64,000 nt of DNA, taken from positions 372,001-436,000 of the forward strand of contig DEWY01000015.1 in assembly GCA_002363865.1 (NCBI GenBank), written 5' to 3'. The notes under the pieces were generated by a model. The model was not told the origin of the DNA, did no database searches, and saw only the letters and a list, made by a program, of their open reading frames with translations. This DNA is from Caulobacteraceae bacterium UBA3198. GTDB lineage: Bacteria > Pseudomonadota > Alphaproteobacteria > Caulobacterales > Caulobacteraceae. Numbering within the stretch: the first letter of the stretch is position 1; the number at the start of each line of letters is the position of its first letter. Below are positions 26,684 through 35,000 of this stretch, piece after piece. The position numbers were made by a program, and so were the translations under genes.

Positions 26684-29008
26684 ATGCACCGCAAGAGCCA
26701 ACTTTTGCTGGGCGCCGCCCTGGCCGTCCTCGGCCTGGCGACCCAGGCCCACGCCCAGTCCGCACCGGCCGACACCGTCGTCGACGAACTGATCGTCACC
26801 GCCCAGCTGCGCGAACAGAAGTCCATCGACGTGCCGATCGCGCTCACCGCCTATGGCGCCGGCCGGCTGGATGATCTGGGCGTGCAGGAGTTCGAAGACC
26901 TCGCGCTCTTTGTCCCCGGCTTCGAGGTGCAGAACCAGTCGCCCAACAACCCCGGCTTCGTGATGCGCGGCATCACCTCCGACTCCGGCGAGGCGACCAA
27001 CGAGCCCCGGGTGTCGGTCTTCCAGGACGGTGTCTCTATGTCCAAGTCGCGGGGCTCCTATGTGGAGCTGTTCGACCTGGAGCGCGCCGAGATCTCCAAG
27101 GGCCCGCAGTCGACCCTCTATGGCCGCGGCGCGCTGATCGGGGCTGTGAACCTGGTTCAAGCCAAGGCTGACCCGAGCGCCCTGAAGGCCGCCTCCAAGG
27201 TCGAGGTCGGCAACTATGGCTACGCCATGGTCGAGGGCATGCTGAACATGCCGGTGAGCGACACCTTCGCCGTGCGGGCGGCCGCCCGCCTGAAGGCCCG
27301 CGACGGGTTCGTGGAGAACCTGCTGGGCGGCAAGGACTTCAACTCCACCGACACCCAGGCCTTCCGCGTCGCCCTCAACTGGGCGCCCAACGACCAGTTC
27401 AACGCCGACCTGATCGTCAACTACCAGCAGGACAATCCCAGCGGCACCTCGTTCAAGTCGCTGACCTTCCTGCCCACGGATCCGACCACTGGCGCCGTGA
27501 TCGGCGATCTGGGTCGCAATTCGGGCGCCGCCCTGTCCAGCGGTCTTGGCTTCCTGGGCGGCAAGGACCTGGGTCTTGACCGCCAGGTCTGGGGGGCGAC
27601 CCTGCTGGCCGACTACGCGATCAGCGACAGCCTCAGCCTGAAGTCGATCACCGCCTATCGTGAGTTCGACAGCCTGGAAGTGTTCGATCCGGACGGCTTC
27701 TCCCTGCCCCTCTTCGTCTTCGCCGAAGACGCCATGGGCGAGCAGGCCAGCCAGGAGTTCCGCCTGAACTATGACGCCGGCGGCCGCCTGACCGCCTTCG
27801 CCGGGGTCGGCCTGTTCCACGAGGAAGGGTCGCAGGCCGTTCCCCTGCAGTTCAGCGAGAAGATCTACGCCCTCTATTCCACTGGCGCCCTGGCGCCGCC
27901 CCGCGGCCTGCCCCTGCCCGTCATCGAGGCCGTGGCGCCCGGCCCGCTGAAGTCCGCGCACCGCGAGACCTACGCCAACTTCGGCGAGACCACCGCCTAT
28001 GACGTCTTCGCCGACGTCACCTACAAGCTCACCGACACCCTCGAGCTGACCGGCGGCGTCCGCTACACCACCGAGGACAAGACCAGCGGCTATCAGGCCC
28101 AGCTGATCAATGGCGGCTCGGTCCTGGCCGGCAGCACCCCCACCGTGGGCCGCGGCCTGTTCGTCCAACCCACCGCTGGCGGCGCTGTCGAGAGCCGCGA
28201 CATCTCCGATGATGGCCTGACCTATCGCGTGGTGGCCCGCTATGCCCCCACCGCGACCCTCAGCGCCTATGCCTCCTACGCCAAGGGCCGCCGCCCGAAG
28301 GTGCTGAGCGCAGGCTCCCCGACGACGCCCGGCGGTCCCGTGCGGTTCACCGAACTGCCGGCCGAAGAGGTGGACTCCTTCGAGGTGGGCGTGAAGAGCG
28401 AGCTGTTCGACCGCGCCCTGTCGCTGGAAGGCTCGATCTATCGCTACGACTACCAGAACTTCCAGACCTCCGTGCTCAACAGCGCCGGCCAGATCGTGGC
28501 GGCCAACGCCGGCGAGGCCGACGCCACGGGCTTTGAAGGTCAGTTCACCTGGCGGCCGAGCAACCGTTTCGAGGCCTTCGGCACCTATGGCTACAGCGAC
28601 GCCCGGTTCGGCAACGGCCTGTTCAAGGGCAACCAGTTCCGCCTGGCGCCTGACCATGCGGTCTCCCTCGGCTTCCGGGCGGCCATGCCCCTGGCGGGCG
28701 GCGACCTGGCCTTCATCCCGGCCTACACCTGGCGCTCGGAGGTCTTCTTCGACAACAACAACGACCGCTCCGACCTGCAGTCCCAGGACCGGATCGTCGA
28801 TGAGGTTCAGAAGGCCTATGGGCTGCTGAACCTGCGGGTCGTCTATCAGCGCGACGACGCCCCGTGGACCCTGGGGGCCTTCGTCACCAACGCCCTGGAC
28901 CAGGACTATATCAAGGACGCCGGCAACACCGGGGACGCCTTCGGCATCCCCACCTTCATCGCCGGCGAGCCCCGCTATTACGGCGTCTCCTTCGCCGTGA
29001 GCTACTAA
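26684..29008 (+). CDS. TonB-dependent receptor
   Basis: 774-residue outer-membrane active transporter. The signal peptide is MHRKSQLLLGAALAVLGL then ATQAHAQ, with the cut after AHA. A TonB-box-like DELIVTAQ is near residue 33, the plug domain spans about 48-165 (VPIALTAYG to YGRGALIGAVN), then a 22-strand barrel ends in VSFAVSY with a terminal aromatic residue. The ligand is unknown, and no transporter, sensor or siderophore gene is adjacent. Caulobacteraceae carry many such receptors for plant polymers and iron chelates. Confidence 0.93.
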   Translation: MHRKSQLLLGAALAVLGLATQAHAQSAPADTVVDELIVTAQLREQKSIDVPIALTAYGAGRLDDLGVQEFEDLALFVPGFEVQNQSPNNPGFVMRGITSDSGEATNEPRVSVFQDGVSMSKSRGSYVELFDLERAEISKGPQSTLYGRGALIGAVNLVQAKADPSALKAASKVEVGNYGYAMVEGMLNMPVSDTFAVRAAARLKARDGFVENLLGGKDFNSTDTQAFRVALNWAPNDQFNADLIVNYQQDNPSGTSFKSLTFLPTDPTTGAVIGDLGRNSGAALSSGLGFLGGKDLGLDRQVWGATLLADYAISDSLSLKSITAYREFDSLEVFDPDGFSLPLFVFAEDAMGEQASQEFRLNYDAGGRLTAFAGVGLFHEEGSQAVPLQFSEKIYALYSTGALAPPRGLPLPVIEAVAPGPLKSAHRETYANFGETTAYDVFADVTYKLTDTLELTGGVRYTTEDKTSGYQAQLINGGSVLAGSTPTVGRGLFVQPTAGGAVESRDISDDGLTYRVVARYAPTATLSAYASYAKGRRPKVLSAGSPTTPGGPVRFTELPAEEVDSFEVGVKSELFDRALSLEGSIYRYDYQNFQTSVLNSAGQIVAANAGEADATGFEGQFTWRPSNRFEAFGTYGYSDARFGNGLFKGNQFRLAPDHAVSLGFRAAMPLAGGDLAFIPAYTWRSEVFFDNNNDRSDLQSQDRIVDEVQKAYGLLNLRVVYQRDDAPWTLGAFVTNALDQDYIKDAGNTGDAFGIPTFIAGEPRYYGVSFAVSY

Positions 29009-29020
29009 GTCCGGATAAGC

Positions 29021-29048
29021 GCGATCCGTCCCGCAAGGGGCGGGTCGC
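29021..29048 (+). terminator. Terminator-like hairpin after the TonB receptor
   Basis: A 12-bp stem with two G-U pairs (29021-29032 with 29037-29048) carries the tetraloop GCAA, 12 bases past the stop codon. The T tail is poor (GTCTTCG), so termination strength is uncertain. Confidence 0.5.
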
Positions 29049-29063
29049 GTCTTCGAACACGCT

Positions 29064-30215
29064 CTACCCCTGGCGGAAGGGGGAGTATTCCTCGGCCAGC
29101 CATTCCATCTCGCCGTCCACGGCCGCCTTTTCCCGGGCCACGAAGTCCTCGACCGGGCCGCGAAGGGCGGGATCGGCGATGTAGTGGGCGGAATAGACCG
29201 GGGTGGGCAGATAGCCCCTGGCGATCTTGTGCTGGCCCTGGGCGCCGGCCTCCACGCGGGAAAGACCCCGGCCGATGGCCCACTCGATGGCCTGATAGTA
29301 GCAAACCTCGAAATGCAGGAAGGGCACGTCCTCGACGCAGCCCCAGTTACGCCCGTAGAGGGCCTCATCGCCGATCAGGTTCAGGGCCCCGGCGATCCAC
29401 CGCCCGTCCCGCCTGGCCATGATCAGCAGCACCCGCTCGGCCATCCGCTCCCCGAGCAGGGAGAAGAACAACCGGTTCAGATAGGGCTGACCCCATTTGC
29501 GCGAACCGGTGTCCATATAGAAGCCATAGAAGGCGTCCCAGGCGTCCTCGGTGAGGTTCGCGCCGGTCAGGCAGACGATCTCCAGCCCCGCCTGGGCGTC
29601 ACGGCGCTCGCGGCGGATGGTCTTGCGCCGGCCTGAGGACAGGTCGCCCAGGAAGTCGTCAAAGGTCCCGTAGCCGCGGTTAAACCAGTGGTACTGCTGG
29701 CCCTGGCGCTGGGCGAGGCCCTGGGCGCCCAACCAATCCCACTCGGCCTGCGGCGGGAAATTGATGTGAACCGAGGAGACGCCCATCTGCTGGCAGAGCG
29801 TCAGGGCGCCCCCCAGAAGCATCTCATAGCCAGCTTCGGCGGGGATATCGGAACGGACCAGCAGGCGCGGCCCGGTGGCTGGGGTGAAGGGTGCGGCGGC
29901 CAGCAGCTTGGGATAGTAGCGCCCGCCCGCCCGCTCATAGGCGTCGGCCCAGCTGTGGTCGAAGATGTATTCGCCCTGGCTGTGGGACTTCAGATAGAGG
30001 GGCATGACGGCCCCCACCTCCCCGGCCTCGTCCTCGATGGCCAGGTGCTGCGGCCCCCATCCGGTGCGCTCGACGGCGCAGCCGGACTGCTCCAGCACAT
30101 CGAGGAAGTCGTAGGCGACGAAGGGATTGCCGCTGGGCGCGGCGCAGGCCTCCCACGCCGCCTTGCCGATGTCGGCGATGCGGCGGTTCACGCGGACCGC
30201 CGGCTTCAGGCTCAC
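29064..30215 (-). CDS. GNAT/FemAB-like N-acyltransferase (peptidogalycan biosynthesis type, DUF482)
   Basis: 383 residues. The N-terminus has GNPFVAYDFLDVLEQSGC, characteristic of the DUF482 group; a GNAT-fold pair follows, with SSGRRKTIRRERR near residue 195 and GRNWGCVEDVPFLHFEVCYY near 310. The family resembles FemAB aminoacyl transferases acting on lipid or peptidoglycan precursors, but the substrate is not established. It overlaps the GDPD gene by four bases and is the last gene of a three-gene operon. Confidence 0.85.
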   Translation of the reverse strand: MSLKPAVRVNRRIADIGKAAWEACAAPSGNPFVAYDFLDVLEQSGCAVERTGWGPQHLAIEDEAGEVGAVMPLYLKSHSQGEYIFDHSWADAYERAGGRYYPKLLAAAPFTPATGPRLLVRSDIPAEAGYEMLLGGALTLCQQMGVSSVHINFPPQAEWDWLGAQGLAQRQGQQYHWFNRGYGTFDDFLGDLSSGRRKTIRRERRDAQAGLEIVCLTGANLTEDAWDAFYGFYMDTGSRKWGQPYLNRLFFSLLGERMAERVLLIMARRDGRWIAGALNLIGDEALYGRNWGCVEDVPFLHFEVCYYQAIEWAIGRGLSRVEAGAQGQHKIARGYLPTPVYSAHYIADPALRGPVEDFVAREKAAVDGEMEWLAEEYSPFRQG

Positions 30216-30958
30216 GGCTTGAAACCCTCGAAGATCAGGTTGTCACAGTGGTCCTTCACCGCCTCCCACTGCTCGGGCTGGCGGACGGTCCAGGCCACCA
30301 CCGGCATGCCGTCGGCCCGGTAGGCGTCGGCCCGTTCGCTGGGAAGCATGTCCAGCCCAAGCGCCAGAAAGTGCGGGCGGGCGATCGCCACCTGCTCGAG
30401 GCGGGCATAGGCTTGGCGCTCGACCTCGCTCAGGTGCTTCACGCTATTATAGCTGAAGGAGTCCAGCCCTCGCAGAACGCCGGGATAATGGTCGGCGAAC
30501 CAGGCGTGGGAATAGGGATTGAAGCCGATGATGCAGAGGGGGCCGGCGTGGTCGATGATGATCTCGTGGACCCGTCGCTCCAGGGGGCCCACCTCGCCCC
30601 AGTGGGTCTTGAGCTCGATATGCACCATGGCGCGATGGCCGATCAGGGCCAGGGTCTCCACCAGGGTCGGAATGGTCTCGTCCGTGCCCTTGAGGGACAT
30701 CTCCCCCAGCTCGGCGGCGGTGTGATCCCGCAGACGCCCCTCGATCCCGGTCATCCGGTCCAGGGTGTTGTCGTGAAAGACCATCGCCTCCCCGTCCGAA
30801 GACAGGTGGACGTCGAGCTCTATGCCGTAACCGGCCGCGCAGGCGGCCTGGAAGGCGCCGAGCGAATTCTCGGGAGCGCCGTCCGGCGTCCACAGGCCCC
30901 GATGGGCCACCGGCGGGTGGAAGAGTAGGTCCCAGGCCTCGCCGAAGCGGTCCCTCAC
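30212..30958 (-). CDS. Glycerophosphodiester phosphodiesterase family protein
   Basis: 248-residue TIM-barrel hydrolase cleaving glycerophosphodiesters to glycerol-3-phosphate and an alcohol. Catalytic motifs are visible: AHRGLWTPDGAPENSLGAF near residue 18 (His and Glu), GIELDVHLSSDG near 45 (Glu, Asp) and VFHDNTLDRMTG near 60 (second His). No signal peptide is present, so it is cytoplasmic, like UgpQ. It overlaps both neighbours by four bases. Confidence 0.92.
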   Translation of the reverse strand: MRDRFGEAWDLLFHPPVAHRGLWTPDGAPENSLGAFQAACAAGYGIELDVHLSSDGEAMVFHDNTLDRMTGIEGRLRDHTAAELGEMSLKGTDETIPTLVETLALIGHRAMVHIELKTHWGEVGPLERRVHEIIIDHAGPLCIIGFNPYSHAWFADHYPGVLRGLDSFSYNSVKHLSEVERQAYARLEQVAIARPHFLALGLDMLPSERADAYRADGMPVVAWTVRQPEQWEAVKDHCDNLIFEGFKP

Positions 30959-31416
30959 GACAGCTCCACCACGGCGTCGACCTCGACGGCGAAGTTCATC
31001 GGCAGGCGGTAGACGCCCACCGCCGAGCGCGCGTGGCGGCCAAGGTCGCCAAAGGCGTCGACCATCAGGTCCGAGGCGCCGTTCACCACCTGGGGAATGT
31101 CGAAGAAATCGGGTCCGGCCTGAACAAAGCCGCCGAGCTTCACCACCCGCACCACACGGCCGAGGTCGCCGCCGCAGGCGGCCTTCATCTGGGCGATGAG
31201 GTTGATGGCGCAGAGACGTGCGGCGTAGCGCGCGGTCTCCATATCGACATCCTGGCCGACCACGCCGGTGACGCCGCCCTGGGCGTCCCGGGACACCTGT
31301 CCGGAGATGTGGAGAAACCGGCCGGCCCGCACGAAGGGCACATAGTTGGCGACCGGGGCGGAGGGCTCGGGCAGGCGGACGCCAAGCGCGGCCAGACGTT
31401 CTTCGACGGTGGACAT
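30955..31416 (-). CDS. RidA/YjgF family protein
   Basis: 153 residues from ATG 31416 (MSTVEERLAALGVRLPEP). It belongs to the YjgH-like branch with a LHISGQVSRDAQGG core. The canonical Rid arginine is not obvious near the C-terminus (ARSAVGVYRLPMN has an Arg six residues before Val-Tyr), so enamine deaminase activity is uncertain. It is the first gene of the RidA-GDPD-GNAT unit. The frame extends to 31482, but the extra part overlaps the phasin terminator. Confidence 0.85.
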   Translation of the reverse strand: MSTVEERLAALGVRLPEPSAPVANYVPFVRAGRFLHISGQVSRDAQGGVTGVVGQDVDMETARYAARLCAINLIAQMKAACGGDLGRVVRVVKLGGFVQAGPDFFDIPQVVNGASDLMVDAFGDLGRHARSAVGVYRLPMNFAVEVDAVVELS

Positions 31417-31451
31417 GCCATAGTCTCTAGCGCTCAGGCCGCCATGAGAAA

Positions 31452-31477
31452 AGCCCGGTCCGTCGCCGGACCGGGCT
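31452..31477 (-). terminator. Intrinsic terminator of the phasin gene
   Basis: A 10-bp perfect stem (31452-31461 with 31468-31477) is followed, in the minus-strand direction, by TTTTCTC. It lies 40 bases past the phasin stop and 36 bases before the RidA start. Confidence 0.85.
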
Positions 31478-31517
31478 CTCAACAGATCGTGCGGCGCCCA
31501 GGGGGCGCCAGGCCAGC

Positions 31518-31961
31518 TTAGCGGGCGGCTTGCAGACGCTCGACGGTCGCGGTGACGCGCTCGTTGATCGGCTTCATGGAGTCCTTCATCGAGGCGGTGA
31601 AGATCTCCGACATGCGGGTCATTTCCGACATGTAGGATTCCATCGCCTTCTTGGTGAAGGCGGTCTGGAGCTCCATGGCTTCCTGCAGGCTCTTGGCCGA
31701 GGCCAGGGTCTTGGCGGCGGCCATCTGCTCTTCGACGTTCTTCTTGGCGAAGGCGATCGCCTCGGCGCTGACAGCTTCGGCGCCCTTGGCGGCGGCGGTG
31801 GCCGAGGCGACCAGGGCCTCGAGGTTCTGCTTCGAATAGGTGTTGGTCTCGGCCAGGGCGTTCATGGACTTTTCCATGACGTCCTTGAAGGCGGTGTTGC
31901 CGGCGAGGGTGAATTCTTCGGCGGCGGTTTTGGCGGTCTTGGCGGTGTCGGCGGCGGCCAT
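31518..31961 (-). CDS. Phasin family protein
   Basis: 147-residue helical, alanine-rich protein that coats polyhydroxyalkanoate granules. It starts MAAADTAKTAKTAAEEF and contains ALAETNTYSKQNLEALVASA and AKSLQEAMELQTAFTKKAME, the hallmark phasin heptads. It implies PHA storage in this organism. It is a single-gene unit with its own terminator and two palindromic operator-like sites about 110-165 bases upstream. Confidence 0.93.
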   Translation of the reverse strand: MAAADTAKTAKTAAEEFTLAGNTAFKDVMEKSMNALAETNTYSKQNLEALVASATAAAKGAEAVSAEAIAFAKKNVEEQMAAAKTLASAKSLQEAMELQTAFTKKAMESYMSEMTRMSEIFTASMKDSMKPINERVTATVERLQAAR

Positions 31962-32068
31962 GGCTGAACTCCTTCAGAAGTCAGATGCGCGGCGTCGGCC
32001 GCGCGGGGATGTCAGGGGGCGCGGCGGCGGCCGCGCAAACGCTTGGTCGAAACTGGGCTCTACGCAAC

Positions 32069-32093
32069 TGCAACATCCCATGTTGCACCGCAG
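32069..32093. promoter_or_regulatory. Palindrome with TGC-N3-GCA core upstream of phasin (site 1)
   Basis: TGCAACAT-CCC-ATGTTGCA (32069-32087) is a perfect 8-3-8 palindrome. The overlapping segment TTGCACCGCAG (32083-32093) has the TGC-N3-GCA core remembered for PhaR operators of alphaproteobacteria. It lies 108-132 bases upstream of the phasin start. Confidence 0.5.
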
Positions 32094-32108
32094 CAGTCAA
32101 CCTTGTTT

Positions 32109-32123
32109 TTGTGCAGCGCACAA
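32109..32123. promoter_or_regulatory. Palindrome with TGC-N3-GCA core upstream of phasin (site 2)
   Basis: TTGTGC-AGC-GCACAA is a perfect 6-3-6 palindrome containing TGC-AGC-GCA. It lies 16 bases beyond site 1, making a likely tandem operator for a PHA-responsive regulator. It is about 160 bases upstream of the divergent carboxypeptidase gene, so it could also affect that gene. Confidence 0.5.
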
Positions 32124-32281
32124 TGAACGAGGCGCTCGCCTCCTAAGCGGGCTTTGCGACAATTTGGGATACTCAACAGGTGTTTACTCTCGCGCAAGGC
32201 GGGACGTGTCATGTTAGCCTTTGATCCATGGCGCGCGCCTCGGGGGGCGTGTCAGAACCCCAGACCGTGACGGACGACGCG

Positions 32282-33547
32282 ATGCTCAAACACGCCCGCC
32301 GCCAGATTCTCGCCGGCCTCATCGCCGCGGCGACCCTGCTCGGCTTTGCCGCTCCAGCCGCCCAGGCTCAGATCCCCTATCTTCAATTGCCGGCCCAGCA
32401 GCCGAAGTACGCGTCCATCGTGGTGGACGCCGAATCCGGCGAGGTCCTCTATGGCAAACGCGCCGACAGTGCCCGCTATCCAGCCTCCATCACCAAGGTG
32501 ATGACCCTCTATCTGATGTTCGAGCAGCTGGCCGCCGGGCAGATGACCCTGGAAGATCGGGTCGTCTTCTCGCCCCGCGCCGCCGCCGCGCCGCCCACCA
32601 AGCTGTTCGTGAAGGCAGGCGACTCGATCTCGGTGGAAGAGGCCATGCACGCCCTGGCAATCCGCTCGGCCAATGATGTGGCCGTGGCCGTCGCCGAGAA
32701 GCTGGGGGGCAGCGAGGCGCGCTTCGCCGCGCTCATGACCCTGCGCGCCCGCGAACTGGGCATGGACTCCACCACCTTCGTCAACGCCTCGGGCCTGCCC
32801 GACAGCCGCCAGCTGTCCACCGCCCGGGACCTGGCGGTGCTGTCGCGGGCCATCATGCGGGACTTCCCGCAGTACTACACTCTGTTCAGCACCTCGCAGT
32901 TCACCTTCCGCGGCTCGGTCATCCGCGGCCACAACAGCCTCCTGCGCCGGGAGCTGGGGGTCGACGGGCTGAAGACCGGCTACACCAACGCCTCGGGCTA
33001 CAACATCGCCATTTCCGGCGTGAAGAATAACCGCCGCCTGATCGTGGTGGTGCTCGGCGGCGCCTCGACGGCGGCCCGGGACAATCATGCCCAGGACCTG
33101 CTGCTCACCGGCTTCGACGTGGCGGACCGCCGCTCGCGCGGCGAGCGGATCACTGTGGCCCAGAACCTGTTCGAGCCCGAGCCCACCGGACCCATCATGC
33201 GCCCGTCGCGCGAACAGGGGGATGGCGAGCAGGATGGGCTGAAGATCGTGCTGGCCACCGCCCCGCCCCCGCCGGCTCCGACCCGGGCGGCCGCCCAGGC
33301 GGCGCCCGCCGGCCAATGGCAGGTGCAGGTGGGCGCGTTCAAATCCAAGGCCCTGGCCCAGGAGCAGCTCAAGCTGAGCCGCCGCCGGTTCGCCGAGGCT
33401 TTCTCTGGCGCCGGCACGCTCGTCACCGACGCCACCGCCGGCTTCTACCGCGCCCGCTTCTCCGGCCTGACCGAGGCTCGTGCCAGGGCGGCCTGCGAAA
33501 CCCTGAAAGCCAAGAACCAGGCCTGTATGGTCATCGGACCGGCCTGA
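32282..33547 (+). CDS. D-alanyl-D-alanine carboxypeptidase with SPOR domain
   Basis: Class C low-molecular-weight PBP (DacA/DacC type), 421 residues from ATG 32282 (an alternative start is 32228). The signal peptide runs to AAPAAQAQ. Catalytic motifs are SxxK in YPASITKVM, SxN in IRSANDVAV, and KTG in DGLKTGYTNAS. A proline-rich linker leads to a C-terminal SPOR domain (about 350-421, QWQVQVGAFKSK) that would bind denuded septal glycan. It trims pentapeptides in the periplasm, and the SPOR domain suggests division-site recruitment. Confidence 0.93.
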   Translation: MLKHARRQILAGLIAAATLLGFAAPAAQAQIPYLQLPAQQPKYASIVVDAESGEVLYGKRADSARYPASITKVMTLYLMFEQLAAGQMTLEDRVVFSPRAAAAPPTKLFVKAGDSISVEEAMHALAIRSANDVAVAVAEKLGGSEARFAALMTLRARELGMDSTTFVNASGLPDSRQLSTARDLAVLSRAIMRDFPQYYTLFSTSQFTFRGSVIRGHNSLLRRELGVDGLKTGYTNASGYNIAISGVKNNRRLIVVVLGGASTAARDNHAQDLLLTGFDVADRRSRGERITVAQNLFEPEPTGPIMRPSREQGDGEQDGLKIVLATAPPPPAPTRAAAQAAPAGQWQVQVGAFKSKALAQEQLKLSRRRFAEAFSGAGTLVTDATAGFYRARFSGLTEARARAACETLKAKNQACMVIGPA

Positions 33548-33556
33548 GGTCGGGTT

Positions 33557-34006
33557 CTAGCGTTTGAGCAGACGGTCGCGGGCGGCGTTGATCTGAGCCG
33601 CCAGACCTGCTGAGCCCCCCGCATCCGGATGGGTGCGACGCATCAGCCGCGTATAGGCCGCCTGGATTTCGTCTGCATCAGCTTCAGGCCCGACGCCCAA
33701 TATGTCCCGGGCTTCCCGCTCGCTCATCCCGCCCTTGCCGCCGGAACGCGCGCCGGCGTCGGCCCCAAGGCCAGGACCAGCGCCGGCGGTGCGGGCGCTC
33801 ATGGCCAGCCACAGACCGATCACCACCAGCACCGGGGCGAAGGCCCAGCCGCCACGGACGGCCAGGAAGGCGGCGGCGGCGAAGGCCGCAACGCTGGCCA
33901 GACCCGACAGGATCCGCCATTCGCGGCGCTGGAACATGGGTCGGCCGCGACGGCCCATCCACACGAACAAGGCCAGGGCCGCGCAGCCCAGCGCCAGATA
34001 GAGCAT
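33557..34006 (-). CDS. Membrane-anchored J-domain protein
   Basis: 149 residues. Three hydrophobic spans (about 3-20, 33-50 and 53-72) precede a C-terminal J domain (about 95-149) with the DnaK-activating HPD in RRTHPDAGG. The layout is similar to Tim14/DjlA-type proteins, with the J domain on the cytoplasmic side. It lies four bases downstream of mipZ in the same direction, so co-transcription is likely. Its DnaK client is unknown. Confidence 0.88.
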   Translation of the reverse strand: MLYLALGCAALALFVWMGRRGRPMFQRREWRILSGLASVAAFAAAAFLAVRGGWAFAPVLVVIGLWLAMSARTAGAGPGLGADAGARSGGKGGMSEREARDILGVGPEADADEIQAAYTRLMRRTHPDAGGSAGLAAQINAARDRLLKR

Positions 34007-34010
34007 GGGC

Positions 34011-34835
34011 CTATTCGGCCGCCATCAGGGTCTGGCCCGTGACATCCCCGAGGCCCAGGGCGCCGATCAGGGCGCGAAGCTCCTGCCGGGCGGCCACGTG
34101 CTGCAGGGAGATGGCCACAGGCCGGATGGCCGGCGACAGGTCGGCGATGGTCAGGCCGAAGGGATAGAGCTCGCGATAGATGACCCGGTCGCGCAGGCCG
34201 GGACCCACGCGGAAGCCCACCCGGCGCGACAGGGCCTTGACCCGTTCGTCCAGGCGACGGCGGTTGCGGGCCTCGGTGGGCGCCAGACGGTTGCGCAGCA
34301 CCACCCAGTCGATGGACCGACCATCGGCCACGGCGCGCGCCTTGCGGCTGTCCCAGACGGTGACCGAGTAGAGGCCAGGCCGTTTCAGATCGAGCGAGAC
34401 CGGATCGACGACGCCCAGCATGTCGAAGTCGACGAAGCTGTCATTCATCGGGGTGACGATCAGATCGGCCAGGCCATGGGCGGCCCGGGAGATGGCGGTG
34501 TCGCCGCCAGGGGTGTCGATCAGCACGAAGTCCGCCGCCTCATTGGCCGCCTCGAAGGCCTGGTGGAAGGCCGCCAGTGCCTCCCCGTCCGTGGCCAGGG
34601 CCAGGTCAGGGCTGAGGGGGAATTCGAGGGGCATCGGGGCTTCGGCCTCGTTGGCCGCGAGCCAGGCCCGCCGGCTGGCGAAGAAGTGGCCCAGGGACTG
34701 CTGGCGCAGATCCAGGTCGAGCACAGCCACCTTGGCGCCGCCATACATCAGGGCCACGGCGAGGTGCAGGGCGATGGTGGACTTGCCAGCACCGCCCTTC
34801 TCATTACCGACGACGATCACACGGGGTTGGGACAT
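34011..34835 (-). CDS. mipZ: Division-site positioning ATPase MipZ
   Basis: 274-residue ParA/MinD-family ATPase that forms a gradient from the ParB-bound pole and blocks FtsZ assembly. The deviant Walker A KGGAGKST is at residues 13-20 with signature Lys13; the switch-I Asp is in VLDLDLRQQ, and Walker B is FVLIDTPGGDT. Features matching Caulobacter MipZ are LRQQSLGHFF and GRSIDWVVLRNRLAP. The two GANTC sites just upstream fit CcrM/GcrA control reported for mipZ. It is a diagnostic gene for Caulobacterales-like cell-cycle control. Confidence 0.95.
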   Translation of the reverse strand: MSQPRVIVVGNEKGGAGKSTIALHLAVALMYGGAKVAVLDLDLRQQSLGHFFASRRAWLAANEAEAPMPLEFPLSPDLALATDGEALAAFHQAFEAANEAADFVLIDTPGGDTAISRAAHGLADLIVTPMNDSFVDFDMLGVVDPVSLDLKRPGLYSVTVWDSRKARAVADGRSIDWVVLRNRLAPTEARNRRRLDERVKALSRRVGFRVGPGLRDRVIYRELYPFGLTIADLSPAIRPVAISLQHVAARQELRALIGALGLGDVTGQTLMAAE

Positions 34836-34855
34836 GAGTCCTGCTCCATCGATTC
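34836..34855. promoter_or_regulatory. Two GANTC methylation sites upstream of mipZ
   Basis: GAGTC (34836-34840) and GATTC (34851-34855) lie within 20 bases before the mipZ start. GANTC is the CcrM target and the GcrA-binding element in Caulobacter, and mipZ is recalled as a CcrM-dependent gene there. Confidence 0.5.
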
Positions 34856-35000
34856 GGCCAGGCGGGCCTATAGGTTAACGAGAGGCTTATGCCGGCCGCC
34901 ACGTCAACTTGGCAGGCCCCAGCCCCTGTGGACGGATGGACGCACCCCCCAGGGTTCAGCCATAAGCCGCGGGCCGCTTTAGACCGTGAGATGAGGCCCC

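Noticed and set aside
26648..29368. 906-codon minus-strand frame opposite the TonB receptor
   Set aside because: Antisense of a receptor with signal peptide and plug; composition is unlike a real protein.
34862..34885. CtrA site upstream of mipZ
   Set aside because: Only one half-site (TTAAC) is present, and the second has the wrong spacing.
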